Shown here: positions 35,914 through 47,110 of the stretch, one piece after another
Numbering within the stretch: the stretch's first letter is position 1
How the letters are laid out: each line of letters starts with the position of its first letter
DNA from: Eucalyptus grandis
Lineage: Eukaryota > Streptophyta > Magnoliopsida > Myrtales > Myrtaceae
Direction of reading: 5' to 3'
Length of the DNA stretch: 64,000 nt
Assembly: GCF_016545825.1 (NCBI RefSeq)
Contig: NC_052613.1
Coordinates: 8,122,001 to 8,186,000 of the forward strand
Position numbers and translations under genes: made by a program
Notes under the pieces: model-generated
The model's input: only the letters and a program-made list of their open reading frames with translations
What the model was told of the DNA's origin: nothing
Database searches by the model: none

Positions 35914-36400
35914 GGATGTATGTATATGTATATGTTTTAGGGAGAGAGAGATTGAGAGGAAGTGAGATTGAGGACAAGGGACACTGACAGCGAAATGACA
36001 CGAGGCTAGGCGAGTCGAGTCAATCGGGCCTCGTCCTTGTCTGCGACGTTGGTCCCTCCTCCAAAGCCACGCGACAACAACACATGCAAATCGACACATC
36101 TTCCTCTGTTGTTTCCTTCTCCCCCGTTCTCCCTTCCATCTCAGCTATCATTCTTATTCCTCTAAACAAGGTTTAACTTTATTTGACGTTAGTGGTGGGA
36201 TGAAACCCTAGGCCAAGATCTCGTAGTCACATCTCCTTGATCTCTCTCTCTCTCATAATATTTTTTCTTACTTATTCCCCTTTTCTAGCATGTCAATTCG
36301 CTTGAATATAAAAACCAATTTATCAACTGTCAATGACTGTATTACCATATTAAAAAGTCCGATTTAAAAAATTATGTTAATAAATAGAAAGAGATTATTT

Positions 36401-37413
36401 GAATATAAAGAGCATAAATGACCCGTTATCAAGTAATGCGAAACAAATTATTTCGATATGTTTAATGCCTAGTGAGTGAGTTGTAATTTGGGCGGTAATG
36501 TGGGGGTTGTCTTGACTTTTTGTGAGGCTCTCCCCAGGAACATTTTTAAGATTCATCTCATGAACTTTTTCGTATAAAGCTATGCCTTGATAAGTAGCAA
36601 ACAACAGCAACTATTGATCAATAGTTAACCCAGAAGAATCGATGTATTCATTGGTGAATAGATCTGTCTCTAGGATGGTGTGCTTGGATATTGCATATAT
36701 TATTGTACGATCTTATATATTTGGGTAAACACAGTAAGGTCAATTCGAAGTATAGGATGGTGTCTTGACGATGTTTTCTCTTATGAGGCTACTAGCGTCA
36801 CGGTTAGCTATAAGAGAGGCCTAGGATGCGACTTGACCTCAAGGCCTTTGGGCCATTGGCAATGCTCCTTAAGATTTCATGATCGACAGTGATCTCTAGG
36901 CTAAGATCATATGAACATAAAGAACATATGATGCGAAACAAATTAATTCAACATGTTTATTACTTACCGATTGAGTTGTAATTTGGGCAACGATACGGGG
37001 GTTGTCTTGACTTTTCATGAGGCTCCCCAACTTGGAACATTTTGGGGGTTCTTCCCATGAACCCTTTCGTAAACAATGCCTATATAGGTAGCAAACAACA
37101 ACAACTATTGATCGAATTTGCACGTGTCTTAATAGTTAAACCTAGAAGAATCAATGTGCTCAAATAATGAATAGATCTATCTCTAGGATGATGTGCTTTG
37201 GTGTTGTAGATGTTATCGTACGATCTTAGATATTTGGGTAAATATGGTGATAGAGGGCTGATTCGAAATATAGAATGGTATTTCATCAATGTTTCTCTTA
37301 TAGGGCTGCTAGCTTCGCGATCAGCTGAAAGAGGGGCCTAGGATGCAACCTAATCTTGAGGCCTTCAGGTCATTAGCAATGCTCCTCAAGATTTTATGAC
37401 CGACAATGCAACC
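36401..37413. repeat. Tandem direct repeat, two units of about 500 bp
   Basis: Unit A (36401-36896) and unit B (36905-37413) share the same order of segments: AACATGTTTA/ATATGTTTAA, GAGTTGTAATTTGGGC, GGGGGTTGTCTTGACTTTT, GTAGCAAACAAC, an AATAGATCT segment, GTACGATCTTA, GGCCTAGGATGC and CAATGCTCCT. They are diverged by substitutions and small indels. Minus-strand frames in both units contain KSQDNP, AQITT and ICFA at matching positions, so a coding ancestor is possible, but I do not recognise it. Confidence 0.85.
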
Positions 37414-40400
37414 ATATGGGATTAGTCGGGTGAGCGAGGATCGGACAATAGCATGATCTAGACATGGTCCCAATTTGATCCTCCGCATCCCACTAACTGC
37501 AAAGTAGCTTCGTATCTGTGGCTGTCCCTTCAAACTTTAATTTGGGATATCAGAGAATTACGTCATCTACTTCGGATAAGCCATGAACTAGATCAAAATC
37601 ATTCTCAAAGAGTCTATAAGAAGTCGTCCCGGCAAAGACTAGGCTTCTTCATCCAAAAGATGTGGTCTTGGATGGATACTTCATTTTTTGCACCGATCGT
37701 GGATCCTAGCTAACTTCCATTTGAACATCCTTTCCACGCGGACGTGTGACCATGCGCCACAACAGTTCCCCCATCCATAATTATTTACGCACTGTCAAGT
37801 GGCTTCCTACGTTGGATTCTCGAACAGTACAAAGAAAAAGACAGCCGAATCCTGGAACTGTGCAAGAGAACTGATGCAAAAGGAACAGACGACGAATTGA
37901 ATGAATTATTTTATCGAGATCTGATTAGATTCCAATGGGCCTTTTCTGAAGATCGTGCGAGGAGTGGACGACCTCACAGTGGCCAACCAGAGCAGGGAAT
38001 CATCGACGACGGGTCAGGATCAAGGTCGGTCAGACGAGCACGAGGCGTTTTGCTAGTAGAGGTCGCATTGAAGCCGTGAATGATTGCAACGACAGGAGGG
38101 GTTTCTTCTGGTTCTTGTGCGTGCGGTGGTTTGGCCATTTTTGCTTCGTGGAAGTGGATTTGGGACGATCGCGCACGCGATTGCTGGTGGGATGGAAGTT
38201 GAACTGATCCCATGATTTGAGCGCCCTTTGTGCTCGGACCGACTCGTGTTGCGTTGATACTCGAGTCAATGCTCGTGCTCGAATTTGTCGGGCTATGGTC
38301 CACACTTCCCCGTTGATAGGATGACAAGGGAGTCCGCAGGCTGCCCTGGCGAGAGTCGCGGGGCACACCCCCAAGACGCCAAAGGGTTTTGTATAGTTTG
38401 AGATTATATTGTTAGTGGATTTAGACTCATGAATAACTACTTAATATAAAATGTGTCAATGGGTTAGGTCGGGTTTCTCTAGTCCCCAATCCAACCTGGA
38501 TCATAAAATTCGTGTTTTCTTTAAACCAACTCGACCCAAAATGCATAGGACCTGTAAAGAAAACCTAGCTCGAGTAGGATTAGGTTTTCTTAATACCCCT
38601 ATTGGGTATTTATATTCTCTTCCTCTAGCTACACGTAATTTCAACTTAAAAGTGAACTAAGACAAAATCTCATCTTAAATTATCTTTCTTGCTATTAATT
38701 GTGTGCTAAATCCTAACAGAAGCATCCATCAGTATTAGCCCTCGGATTGCATCGAGGCTTTGTGAGCACCGGCTTAATCCATCTGACTATCATCTCGTTT
38801 TTTTTTTTCTTTTCCTTTTCCTCCTGATTCGGGATTAAAACCAAAAGAATACTAGTTTAATGGGTTGGGGAACGAAGATCGTGGATCGTCCAGGTTCTTA
38901 GTTCAGGTAAACATCGTTTTCGTGGTCGAATAATTTGTTTGTACAATCGAAGGACAGGTTTTAATGATGATGATCTTCGATGTCATCGCACGAGCGTGGG
39001 GGCACGAAATGGATGATGGCTTTCGTATTCAAAGATCATCAATGGGGCGCACATGCAGGGGATCGATCGGGTCTCGTGCGGATGGAGGGCCTGCCACATG
39101 GGTCGAGTCACGTTCCCGGCCCGACCCATCAATAAGCAGCTAATTGATGAGTTTGGTCGGCTGGTTAATGGCTAGCTAGTTAGTTAGCAATTAGTACCAG
39201 ATAGAGACAGTAATCAAGAGTGGCAATCGGTTGCAATTGAACAGAGCAGGTGTCGGACAAAGAGGATGAATTGGTGATCGAGTTCCCTAGGAAGATGAGG
39301 CTATGTCCTGGGCATGAATGAGCCACTCAACGATAGACCTGTACAATAGGTGGGTCGGGTCAAGTTTGAGTTAAGTCACAAATAGTTCGACTCAAATTGA
39401 TTCATCTAACCCGTTCATAATCCTTTTATTGTAATACAAATTTCTGGACTTATACCTAGCCTATGCCCAACCTAACCAATTTAACCAAATCTAGAAAAGC
39501 TTGTTTCCTGTGATTTTTAAAAAAAAATTGTATTGCTAAAACACTTTAATGCAATACAAATTGAGTGGACAATTTTTATAAATTTTTTTAAAAAAAAAAA
39601 TTAGGGTTCATTTGTTTCTTGAAAAATGTTTTCTAGGAAATTATTTTCTAGGAACACAATAATATTTTCTAGTATTTACCTAAAATCTGAAAATAAATTA
39701 GAAAATATTTTCCACCGTTTGATATCGGAAATCTAATTTGATTTTCCTTTGTGTACTCCTTCTAATTTTTTTATTTTTTCCTTCTTCTTGGGCCGTCATT
39801 AGCCAACAACTAGCCAGCGAGCTTGAGCTCGCTAGCGCTAGACATTGGTGAGCTTGAGCTTCACTAGCCTCTAGTGAGCTTATCTCTTGCTTGGTCAGCT
39901 GTAGGTCGTCACTGTGGTTAAGGAACATGGAAGAAGGAAGAAGAAAGACAAATAAAAAAAAATAAAAAAAAATTATAATTTCAATTTTTTTTTTAAAAAT
40001 AATTTTATAAGGCTGAAGAGGGAGAGAGTGTGTGAGAGCCTAGTGAGTTGGAAATGGGTTCTAAACTTACCCCATTTAAACCCATTTATTTTAGCCTTAA
40101 ATTTAAAACATCTTTAAAGTAGGCTCTTCAAAATTGAAGTGACCCATATATGAGTTTAAGACCTATTTTAACAAGTTTGCTCAATGGTAACCCTGCTTGA
40201 CTTGAGGTTGCTTTGGTAAAGAATAGATTTATGGAGTATGTGCATGAACGGCACGTATGACATTGATCATTAGGGTCTTGGTGTACTAGTTAGTAGCAAG
40301 CAGATACTCAAACCTTGTGTGCTTGACTTGAGTTCAACCCGGTTCGTTCATCTCTAGGAGCTCGCACTCCCGAATATTCTACTAATGCTTCTCATATTTG

Positions 40401-40840
40401 TGTTGGCATTGTAAAAGAAATTGACTTTGATGTACGATACTTAAAAGTTAATAAGATATGTCTTGAAAACTGTGATTTTGAATATAAGAATCGGTTTGTC
40501 TAATGAAAAACCATTTCAAAATATTGTTTTCGGACCTTTCGATGCTCAAACGATCGAAAACGATTAATGGAAAACACTTTTTTTGAAAACAAAAATTTAT
40601 GCGGAAAATATTTGACGAATTCATTGTTTTATATTTGATCTTCTCAGCTCTTTCTTTTGAAAAGATGAGATCCAAATACCCGAAAACATTTTCAATCATG
40701 TTTTTTAGTATTTCAATAAAATAATTAAAATCAGTTTCCTTCAAAATGATTTTTGCAGAGCATGTTTTTCTTTATCCGAAATTTTTCGCAAAACAATGCG
40801 GTCAAACGTTGGTACAGAACCTGAAGATCAGGGCGAACAC
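37414..40840. other. Gene-poor intergenic region
   Basis: I see no gene I can support. A minus-strand frame at 37974-38366 is moderately protein-like but unidentified. 39600-40000 is an AT-rich segment with an embedded GAGCTTGAGCTC-type repeat zone (39830-39880), likely a degraded non-autonomous DNA element. 38440-38560 and 39340-39480 contain GGGTCGGGTC words like those at the ends of the hAT-like element at 43064. Confidence 0.45.
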
Positions 40841-42480
40841 AAATGTCACGGCCAGGAGGGTTTGGGTCCTTACGCCGGCGATCGGGGGACTCGAATTGTT
40901 CAGGCCCAAAACCAGAAAACTTAGTCCATGAAAGCTCTATACCAATTCGGTCGGACCCTTAATTCCACGGAAAATGTTTCGTTTTATCACTACCATCTCA
41001 TTAGGTGCAGAAAAGAGAATGATATTTCTTATGCATTAAAACATTATTTTTCTGGATTTATCTGTGTTTTGTATTGTATCATAGGATGATATAAGCATTG
41101 AACTATTGACTCCTAGCACAAGCGTGAGAATGGAAGGGTGACAACGTTACTGAAAATCACAGCAAGATCAAGAGATAGAAGCTAAGGCCCTGCATGGTAA
41201 TGTTCTTTTTAAAAATTTTTTTTAGAAATGAAAAAAATTTTTATTTTGGGGAACAATTTTGAACAAAAACGCATTTGGTAAACTTGTTCAAAAAGGAATA
41301 AAAAATGAAAGAAAACGGAAACAAAAATTTTTTTATTTCTTTTTATTTTTTAATATTTTTATTTTATTTTTTCTTATTTTCTTATTTTTTTTCTTTTTTT
41401 TCATTTTTTTCTTTTGGCCGCCGGTCGAGGGCCGGCGACGCGATTGAGGATCGGCCTCCCTAGCCATAGCGAGGCTCGTTGGCCCCCAGCGGCCGAGCTC
41501 GGCTCTCGCCAGCGGCGGTGGCCCGGCGAGCACGTCGAGCCTCGCCGGATCCGGGCGAGGTCAGCCAAGCTCGGGCGAGCTCGAGCTTGCCTCAGCCAAG
41601 GTGAGGTCGAGCCGCCGGGGAGCCGGCGAGCCTCGCCATGGATGGCCCGCGACGCCAAGCCTCGCCGGCCGCTAGGCGAGGTCGGCCTCGGAGATCCGGG
41701 TGAGCTCGAGCCAAAAGAAGCTTCGCCAGGGGGCCGGCGAAAAAGGTTGCCGGCCAAAAAAGAAAAAAAGAAAGAAAAATAAAATAAAAAAAGAAAAGAA
41801 AAAGAAGAAGAAAAGAAAATATAAATTTAAACCAAACAACTTTTTCTTTTCATTTTTTATTTCCGAGCAAATTTCCAAATGTGTTTTGGGAATAAAAATA
41901 ATTTTGGAACAAAAACGCACACAAACGCGTTTTTGTTTCTATTTTTGTTCTCTAAACAAAAAGTTGTTTAAAAATAGAAAAAAGAAACGAAAACAAACGC
42001 AGCCTAACTTACCTAGTGATGGAACATCAATAAAAAAAAATTATGCAAGAGAATTGGCTCCATGATATTATTATTCGGTCTTGTCTTCCTACTATGAATT
42101 GATTAACCTTGAGGGCTTTGTTTGTTTTGTAAAAAATTTGACACCAATGGCAAATATTTTCCAAAGAGTCATTATTTTTTTTCAGAAAAATGATACTATT
42201 TTTCATGTTTGAAAACTAAATTTACTTTTATTTTTTAAAGAGACATGCACCATTAGTGCCATGTATGCTATATCATCAAATTATGCAAACTAATTTTCAT
42301 CACATAAATACTTAAATAGATTGTAAGCAAGTTATATTTTTCTCTCTAAGGGAATTCGGCATCTGATGCTTAGGTCTCGGGCCAACCCTAGGGAAAACAA
42401 CTTTCACTTCTAATAAGAAAAAAATCAATTTTTTTTTAAATTTCCAATCTTCTCATCTTTCTCTTTTCAATCATGCTTTA
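40841..42480. repeat. Second tandem duplication, unit A
   Basis: This aligns with 42490-47110 in direct orientation. Shared landmarks are a GTTCAGGCCCAAAA segment (40899 and 42537), AACATTATTTTTCTGGATT (41041 and 42686), CTAGCACAAGCGTGA (41112 and 42752), a PIF-like element at the same site, CTTCGGTCTTGTCT-type sequence just after it, and a GATGCTTAGGTCTCGG or GTGCTTAGCTCCCGG segment. The units are diverged, so the duplication is old. Confidence 0.82.
41186..42004. mobile_element. PIF/Harbinger-like non-autonomous element, 819 bp
   Basis: The ends are GGCCCTGCATGGTAA and, reverse-complemented at the right, GGCTGCGTTTGTTTT. Both sides are flanked by TAA (41183-41185 and 42005-42007), the TWA target duplication of PIF/Harbinger elements. 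The interior is an AT-rich arm, a GC-rich zone at 41415-41740 with many GGCGAGGC and CTCGCC words and another AT-rich arm. Long open frames in the GC zone are low-complexity artefacts. Confidence 0.65.
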
Positions 42481-43394
42481 AAACTAACGATTTTCCTTCA
42501 ACGTGACTTACGCCTGCGATCATAGGACTGGAAGTGTTCAGGCCCAAAAGTAGAAAACTTGGTTCGTGAAAGCCCTGCGCAATTCAAGTGAACTCTCAAT
42601 TCCACGAAAATCTTTCCTTTTCCCTTCCAATTCTTTTAAGTGCAGAGAAGAGCATGATTTTTCTTATGCATGAAAACATTATTTTTCTGGATTCATGTTT
42701 GTATTTGAATTGCATCATAGAATGATAAACAAATGGGCTGAACTAGTAACCTAGCACAAGCGTGACAATAGAATGGCAAAACATAATCGATTCCAAGTTG
42801 GAGCAAGATCAAAAGATGGAAGCTAAGAGTGCACATGGTAATACTTTTGGCTGGGGAACAGTTTCTTTTCAAAAATAGTTATTTTTTATTTCTAGTTTAG
42901 GGAATAATTTTTGAGTAAAATAATGTATTTAGTAACTATACAAAATTTATATTATGAAATAGAAAAGTTAATGTAAATGCGTTTCAGAACTACATAAAAT
43001 TTTATATTTTTGTATTTATTTATTTATTTTTATTCTTGTCGATTGTCGGCCGCCGGCCGCTGCTAGGGTGGCAAAATGGGTCCATGACCCATTTTGCACC
43101 CATATTTTTTTCATATATGGGTCGAATATGGGTTAATAGCCCATTACAACTATTAACCCACGTTCGACCCGTTTTTAGTTCAACTTTATATTGGTTGAAA
43201 ATGGGTCACACTCTCTTACCCATTTTTGACCCATTTTTAAAACCCAAAAAACGTCGAGTCTTCGTCTTCGACCTTCACCTTCGAGTCTTCGACCTTCATC
43301 TTCGTCAGTGACTCAGTGACCCATTTTCGACCCGCCTCCGCCGCTCGCCTCCGAGCGCTTTCGAGCCGCCTCCACCACTCGCCACCGCGGCTCG

Positions 43395-43440
43395 CCTCCG
43401 AGTCGCCTCCGAGTCGCCTCCGAGTCGCCTCCGCCGCCCC
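43395..43440. repeat. CGAGTCGCCTC minisatellite
   Basis: A word close to GAGTCGCCTCC is repeated three to four times in a row, within a wider zone (43330-43520) of CGCCTCCGCCGCTCG-like repeats. It lies just before the captured UMP1-like exon. Confidence 0.7.
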
Positions 43441-43518
43441 CCTCTGAGGCTCGCCTCCGCCGCTCCCTCGAAGGTCGACGAGCTTGTCACCCACCTCCGC
43501 CGCTCGCCTCCGCGGCTC

Positions 43519-43623
43519 GCCCACGAAATCGGAGGTGTCCGGGCCGACGCCCTGCGGTTCGGCCTCCATGGCGTCAGGAGCATGATCGTCGAATCTCACC
43601 CTCTTGAATCCGCCTACCAATCG
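43519..43623 (+). pseudogene. UMP1: Captured fragment of proteasome maturation factor UMP1
   Basis: The frame reads AHEIGGVRADALRFGLHG, then VRSMIVESHPLESAYQS, and stops at a donor-like TCG|GTAACC. This matches the N-terminal part of plant UMP1 as I remember it (IGGV..DALRFGLHGVKSDIVGSHPLES). UMP1 is a small chaperone that helps assemble the 20S proteasome and is its first substrate. Only this exon is present; the rest of the conserved protein (the RRAQEEM and LGLEA regions) is not seen downstream. The conserved Lys-Ser-Asp-Ile positions read RSMI here, so the copy has drifted. It sits inside the hAT-like element at 43064-46271. Confidence 0.85.
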
Positions 43624-45431
43624 GTAACCCCTTTTCTTTTTCTCCCTTTCCGTTGGTGCGGGCGGGGGACTTTCTATTCGCTCTTTGTACTGCCCTCTCG
43701 TCCCGGGGATGTTGGAATTAAGCAGCATTGGGTTCGCGTCGATGTTGGTATCCTGAATCGTTGCTCATCAAGAAGATGTAGCAACTGATTATCGAGACGA
43801 AACGTGGCGTTTTCATCTGTGTGCGTAGCTGGTTTTTTTTATCATCATGACTCAGCATGATTTTATCATCATGACTCAGCAAGTGTGCATTAATTTTTCT
43901 TTTTGTTTGCTATTCTAACACAGGCAGTAATTGCGGATGGTAATCCGGTAGTTCCCATATGCAGATGTTATTTGGTTTCTGAAATTCTGTTTCCAGTTGC
44001 GGTGCCCCTTGAGGCGTCTCCTGTGGTTGCCCTCTGGGTCTTTTTGTATTGCTGTTGCCATTGTTGATATTGATATCACTGATTGGCAAGCTATTTCAAA
44101 ATTCAAAGGTTAGTCATCGGTACCATAAAGCCACAATCTATGTTAGTTTTGTTACCGAGTCAATTCCTGCAGATGTACTTGTCCATGAACAAATAGAGCT
44201 TTGACTAATATCGACTGTCATTTAAAGGTGGAATTTCCTAAATTAGCAGTGATACTTTCAGAGTAGTTCTGGTTATTTTTGAAGATCAACATTCTAAATA
44301 TCATTGCTATAGTCAGGAGACTTGTGATTGGATAGTGGCGAAGTTCGTTGTTTATCTCTTGAAATAATAAATCGGTAGTGGTTGTTGCTTGTGGAAGAAT
44401 TTCTCCGAGTAGTTATCCATAATCTTCTTTGGCTTATCTGAAAATGGGAGCCATTATTAGACATATGCTACTATTTTTTGAAGAAGAAACATCATCTCAT
44501 ATGTATTCTACCAAATCAGTAAATGTTTTAGACAGTCAACAGATTTTTTGGCATATTTGCCACCTGAGAAAGAGGTTGTGTTACGAGTCTGTTCCTTTGT
44601 TCTCAACCTTGCAGTCGTGGGAAGTAATAACATGTTAACCTTTCTGGGAGAAGTTCTCTTTGCTTTTTATTTTGTGGGTTCTGGGTTTGGTTGTTCCTAA
44701 AAGATCTGAAAGACACTATCTTCTTGTGATATTGTAATACCTTGTCTCCCATTTTGGAATATGCATTTCACAAGGCTAGGGCTTCTGCAAACCTGATGTC
44801 ATATGATTGAGATAGCTTCTGTTTTTCTAAAACAAAGTTGAATTGTGCATCTTGAGTCCACAAGTACAAGAACAGTTCTCTGCATTGTTGCAATGCTTGT
44901 CGTGATTCTGCATTGAAGACTTGAAATCATAAGCTATTGGTTTAGTAGCCATGTGAAGGGAAGCGTAGACGGCAATGAATTTACTGTTTCATAGTCATAT
45001 AATCAGATTGAGTTTGTTTTTCAGAGCTTTATCTTTATTTTTTTGGGTTCTCTTGGCAATCTTTCATTTCCTGCATTGATGCTGTTCAATGTCATATTTG
45101 TCACTCGGCTGAGTTGGAGATTTTTATGTTGCTGTCTGGATCTTAGCCTATGGTTTATGGATTTTCCGTCTGTGACAATCTTCAAGATGATGTCTCTTGT
45201 TCTTGCCTGAATTTGCCTTTGAACCAAGTCTTTTGTTGCACTGGCCTGAAGTTGGCTTACTCCTTTTTCTCTTATGTGGCCAACCATTCATTTTTTACCA
45301 AGGCGTGTTTTCCCTCCCACTGTTTATGACGTATTCCCCCTTATTTTGCAGGCCCCAGTCTGTCAACAGCCACTGAGGAGATTCTCCAAGAGGAGATTCT
45401 TTGCTGGTTTAGTTTTTTGTTGTAATTGAAG
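43624..45431. other. Interior of the hAT-like element between captured exons
   Basis: This is T-rich, intron-like sequence with no further exon I can identify. It may be intron sequence carried along with either captured gene, joined somewhere in this interval. The composition is more even than that of the AT-rich flanks outside the element. Confidence 0.5.
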
Positions 45432-45587
45432 GTGGATAAAGCAGGGGTGACTGTGCTGTTTGAGGAGCCAACCAAGGGGAGCAACAATGTGGGAGTGGTG
45501 GTGAGTCTAGTTCGTCTTGCCAACCTTGGCGAATTCGGGAGTCCTCAATTTGTCGCGGACAAGCTCGTACAAGCTGAAAAGCGCAAA
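45432..45587 (+). pseudogene. Captured exon of a PsbP-domain protein
   Basis: The frame reads VDKAGVTVLFEEPTKGSNN, then VGVVVSLVRLANLGEFGS and PQFVADKLVQAEKRK, and ends at an AAA|GTAGGT donor. This matches the start of the PsbP domain in a thylakoid-lumen family (the PsbP domain-containing protein 2 type, as I recall), including GSNNxGVVVxPVR and GSPQFVADKL. The conserved Pro after VVVS is Leu here. The 3' part of the domain is missing, and the sequence past the donor is intron-like. It lies in the same hAT-like element as the UMP1 fragment, 1.8 kb downstream and in the same orientation. Confidence 0.85.
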
Positions 45588-46094
45588 GTAGGTGCTGCTT
45601 CAATCGATTGCTTGGTTTTGAATGTGGAATGTCTTAACAGTACTGCATCTGAAGCCTCTTATGTTTTGGGGCAATCGATTATTTGGTCGATAATTTGGTT
45701 CTTGGTAGAGTTGTTGAGAATTGTGTCTTGGAGCTGTCTTATTGAGGGGAAACATTGAAGTGAAGTATCTTTCTGCAGTGCTGAAGAATTATTCCTTCGT
45801 ATGGTCACCATACGAATTTCTTACTCAAAAGGCTGGAAATGTTTGCTTCATATCTTAATCAAGATGATGAACTCATTTGTGAGTAAATAATTTGACCTCA
45901 ATAGTATGCTTACTTTAAATAAGAAAAGCATGTGTATAGTCTAATTCTTCATTAATATTTCAATTTATAGGTTTTTTAACAATTTTTATTTTATTTACTA
46001 TTTTTTAATTTAATTTGATTTGAGGTTTTTATCCAATTAGCATATAGCTTAAAGTGAGCACGGGTTTTTTTTTTTTTTTTTTAAGAATATTAGT

Positions 46095-46270
46095 AAGTTT
46101 TAGCAATATAGGTCGGGTCGGGTATGGGTCGGATATGGGTCGGGCCGAGTATGGGTCATTATATCTATATTATAAGAATATGGGTCAAAATGGGTTAAAT
46201 GGGTCGAATATGGGTCGACCCATTTTCGACCCGACTCATACCCGACCCGACCCACCCATTTGCCACCTCT
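46095..46270. repeat. ATGGGTCGG subterminal repeats of the hAT-like element
   Basis: GGGTCGGGTCGGGTATGGGTC and related words occur about ten times, ending in an inverted series of CGACCC. The left end of the element (43075-43225) has the matching set. Such clusters are typical of hAT transposase-binding regions. Confidence 0.7.
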
Positions 46271-47110
46271 AGCCGCTAAAGCCGACCGTTGTGCCGATCG
46301 CTACCCACAGCCCATCTGTGACCGGTGGCCGTGGCGGCGATCATGCGGCGGTGCCAGGTGGCAACAGGTGACGGCGGGTGGGTGGTGGTGGCGGCCGGCA
46401 GTGGCTTCGAGCAGTTGGAGGTGGCCTCGATATGAGAGAGGAACAAAAGAAAAAGAAAAAAAGAAAATTGGCTTATTTCTATAAATTGTTCTTAGGAACA
46501 AAAAGCTCTTTCTTTTATTTCTTGTTTTCGTTTCAAATACGTTTCTCTAACAAAAATAGAGAATTTGTTAAAACAAAAGTTTTACTAAACGGATTTCTGT
46601 TCTTTTTTAATTACGGGGAACAAAAAAACAGAAATTCTAAGGAACAAAAATGTTACCATGCAGACCTTAACTTACTCACTAATTGAACATTAATAAAGAA
46701 AAATATGGAATGGGATTGACATTGTAATCTTCGGTCTTGTCTCCGCTATGGACAACGATCGGGATAAATAAAAAACTTCAAAGACTCTATTTCTTTCACG
46801 AAAAATTTAATACCATTGGAAAATATTTTCTAAGAAGTCATTTTATACAAAAGTAAAAACATTTTCCCGTATTTAGAATTTGAAAATAAACTCGAAATAT
46901 TTTTCATTGTTTGAAAAGGAAAATGGCTTTTATCTTCCTAAAAAGACATATACTATTCTTGCGATATATATATCATCAAATTTTAAATGAAGTTTTGTTG
47001 AATTAAATTTTCAAAAGATATATACTTTAATAGACAATCCTTTTTCTCTTATAAAACTCGACCTCTGGTGCTTAGCTCCCGGATCCGGCCTTGGGGTACT
47101 TGGAATTTGA

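Larger units (their letters stand above)
33070..36400. other. Gene-poor intergenic region with microsatellites
   Basis: I see no gene I can support. An open frame of 164 residues on the minus strand at 33150-33644 overlaps a CT-rich microsatellite and lacks recognisable features. The rest is AT-rich transposon-like sequence. Confidence 0.45.
43064..46271. mobile_element. hAT-like element of 3.2 kb carrying two host gene fragments
   Basis: The ends are TAGGGTGGCAAAATGGGT and, reverse-complemented, TAGAGGTGGCAAATGGGT, a good terminal inverted repeat starting with TAG as in hAT elements. The flanking 8-mers GCCGCTGC (43056-43063) and GCCGCTAA (46272-46279) agree at the first six bases, consistent with a decayed 8-bp target duplication. 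Subterminal zones are dense in ATGGGTCG and CGACCC repeats in both orientations, possible transposase-binding sites. The interior holds no transposase. Instead it contains a UMP1-like exon (43519-43623) and a PsbP-like exon (45432-45587), both on the plus strand and both with a splice donor still in place. This is the structure of a Pack-type (gene-capturing) element. Confidence 0.75.
42827..46667. mobile_element. PIF/Harbinger-like element, split by a nested insertion
   Basis: The left end GAGTGCACATGGTAAT and the right end, reverse-complemented AGGTCTGCATGGTAAC, are imperfect terminal inverted repeats flanked by TAA (42824-42826 and 46668-46670). The element proper is 42827-43063 plus 46272-46667, about 630 bp. 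It is the paralogue of 41186-42004. Confidence 0.62.
42490..47110. repeat. Second tandem duplication, unit B
   Basis: This is the direct paralogue of 40841-42480, enlarged by a 3.2-kb insertion at 43064-46271. Its PIF-like element sits at the same position as in unit A, so the element was there before the duplication and the large insertion came later. Confidence 0.82.

Noticed and set aside
41401..41782. Open frames of about 120 residues in both strands
   Set aside because: They are low-complexity Arg/Ala/Gly/Pro products of the GC-rich core of a PIF-like element, with no domain.
43237..43728. Minus-strand 163-residue open frame
   Set aside because: It is the antisense of a CGCCTCCG-type repeat and of the UMP1-like exon; the sense strand explains the conserved part.
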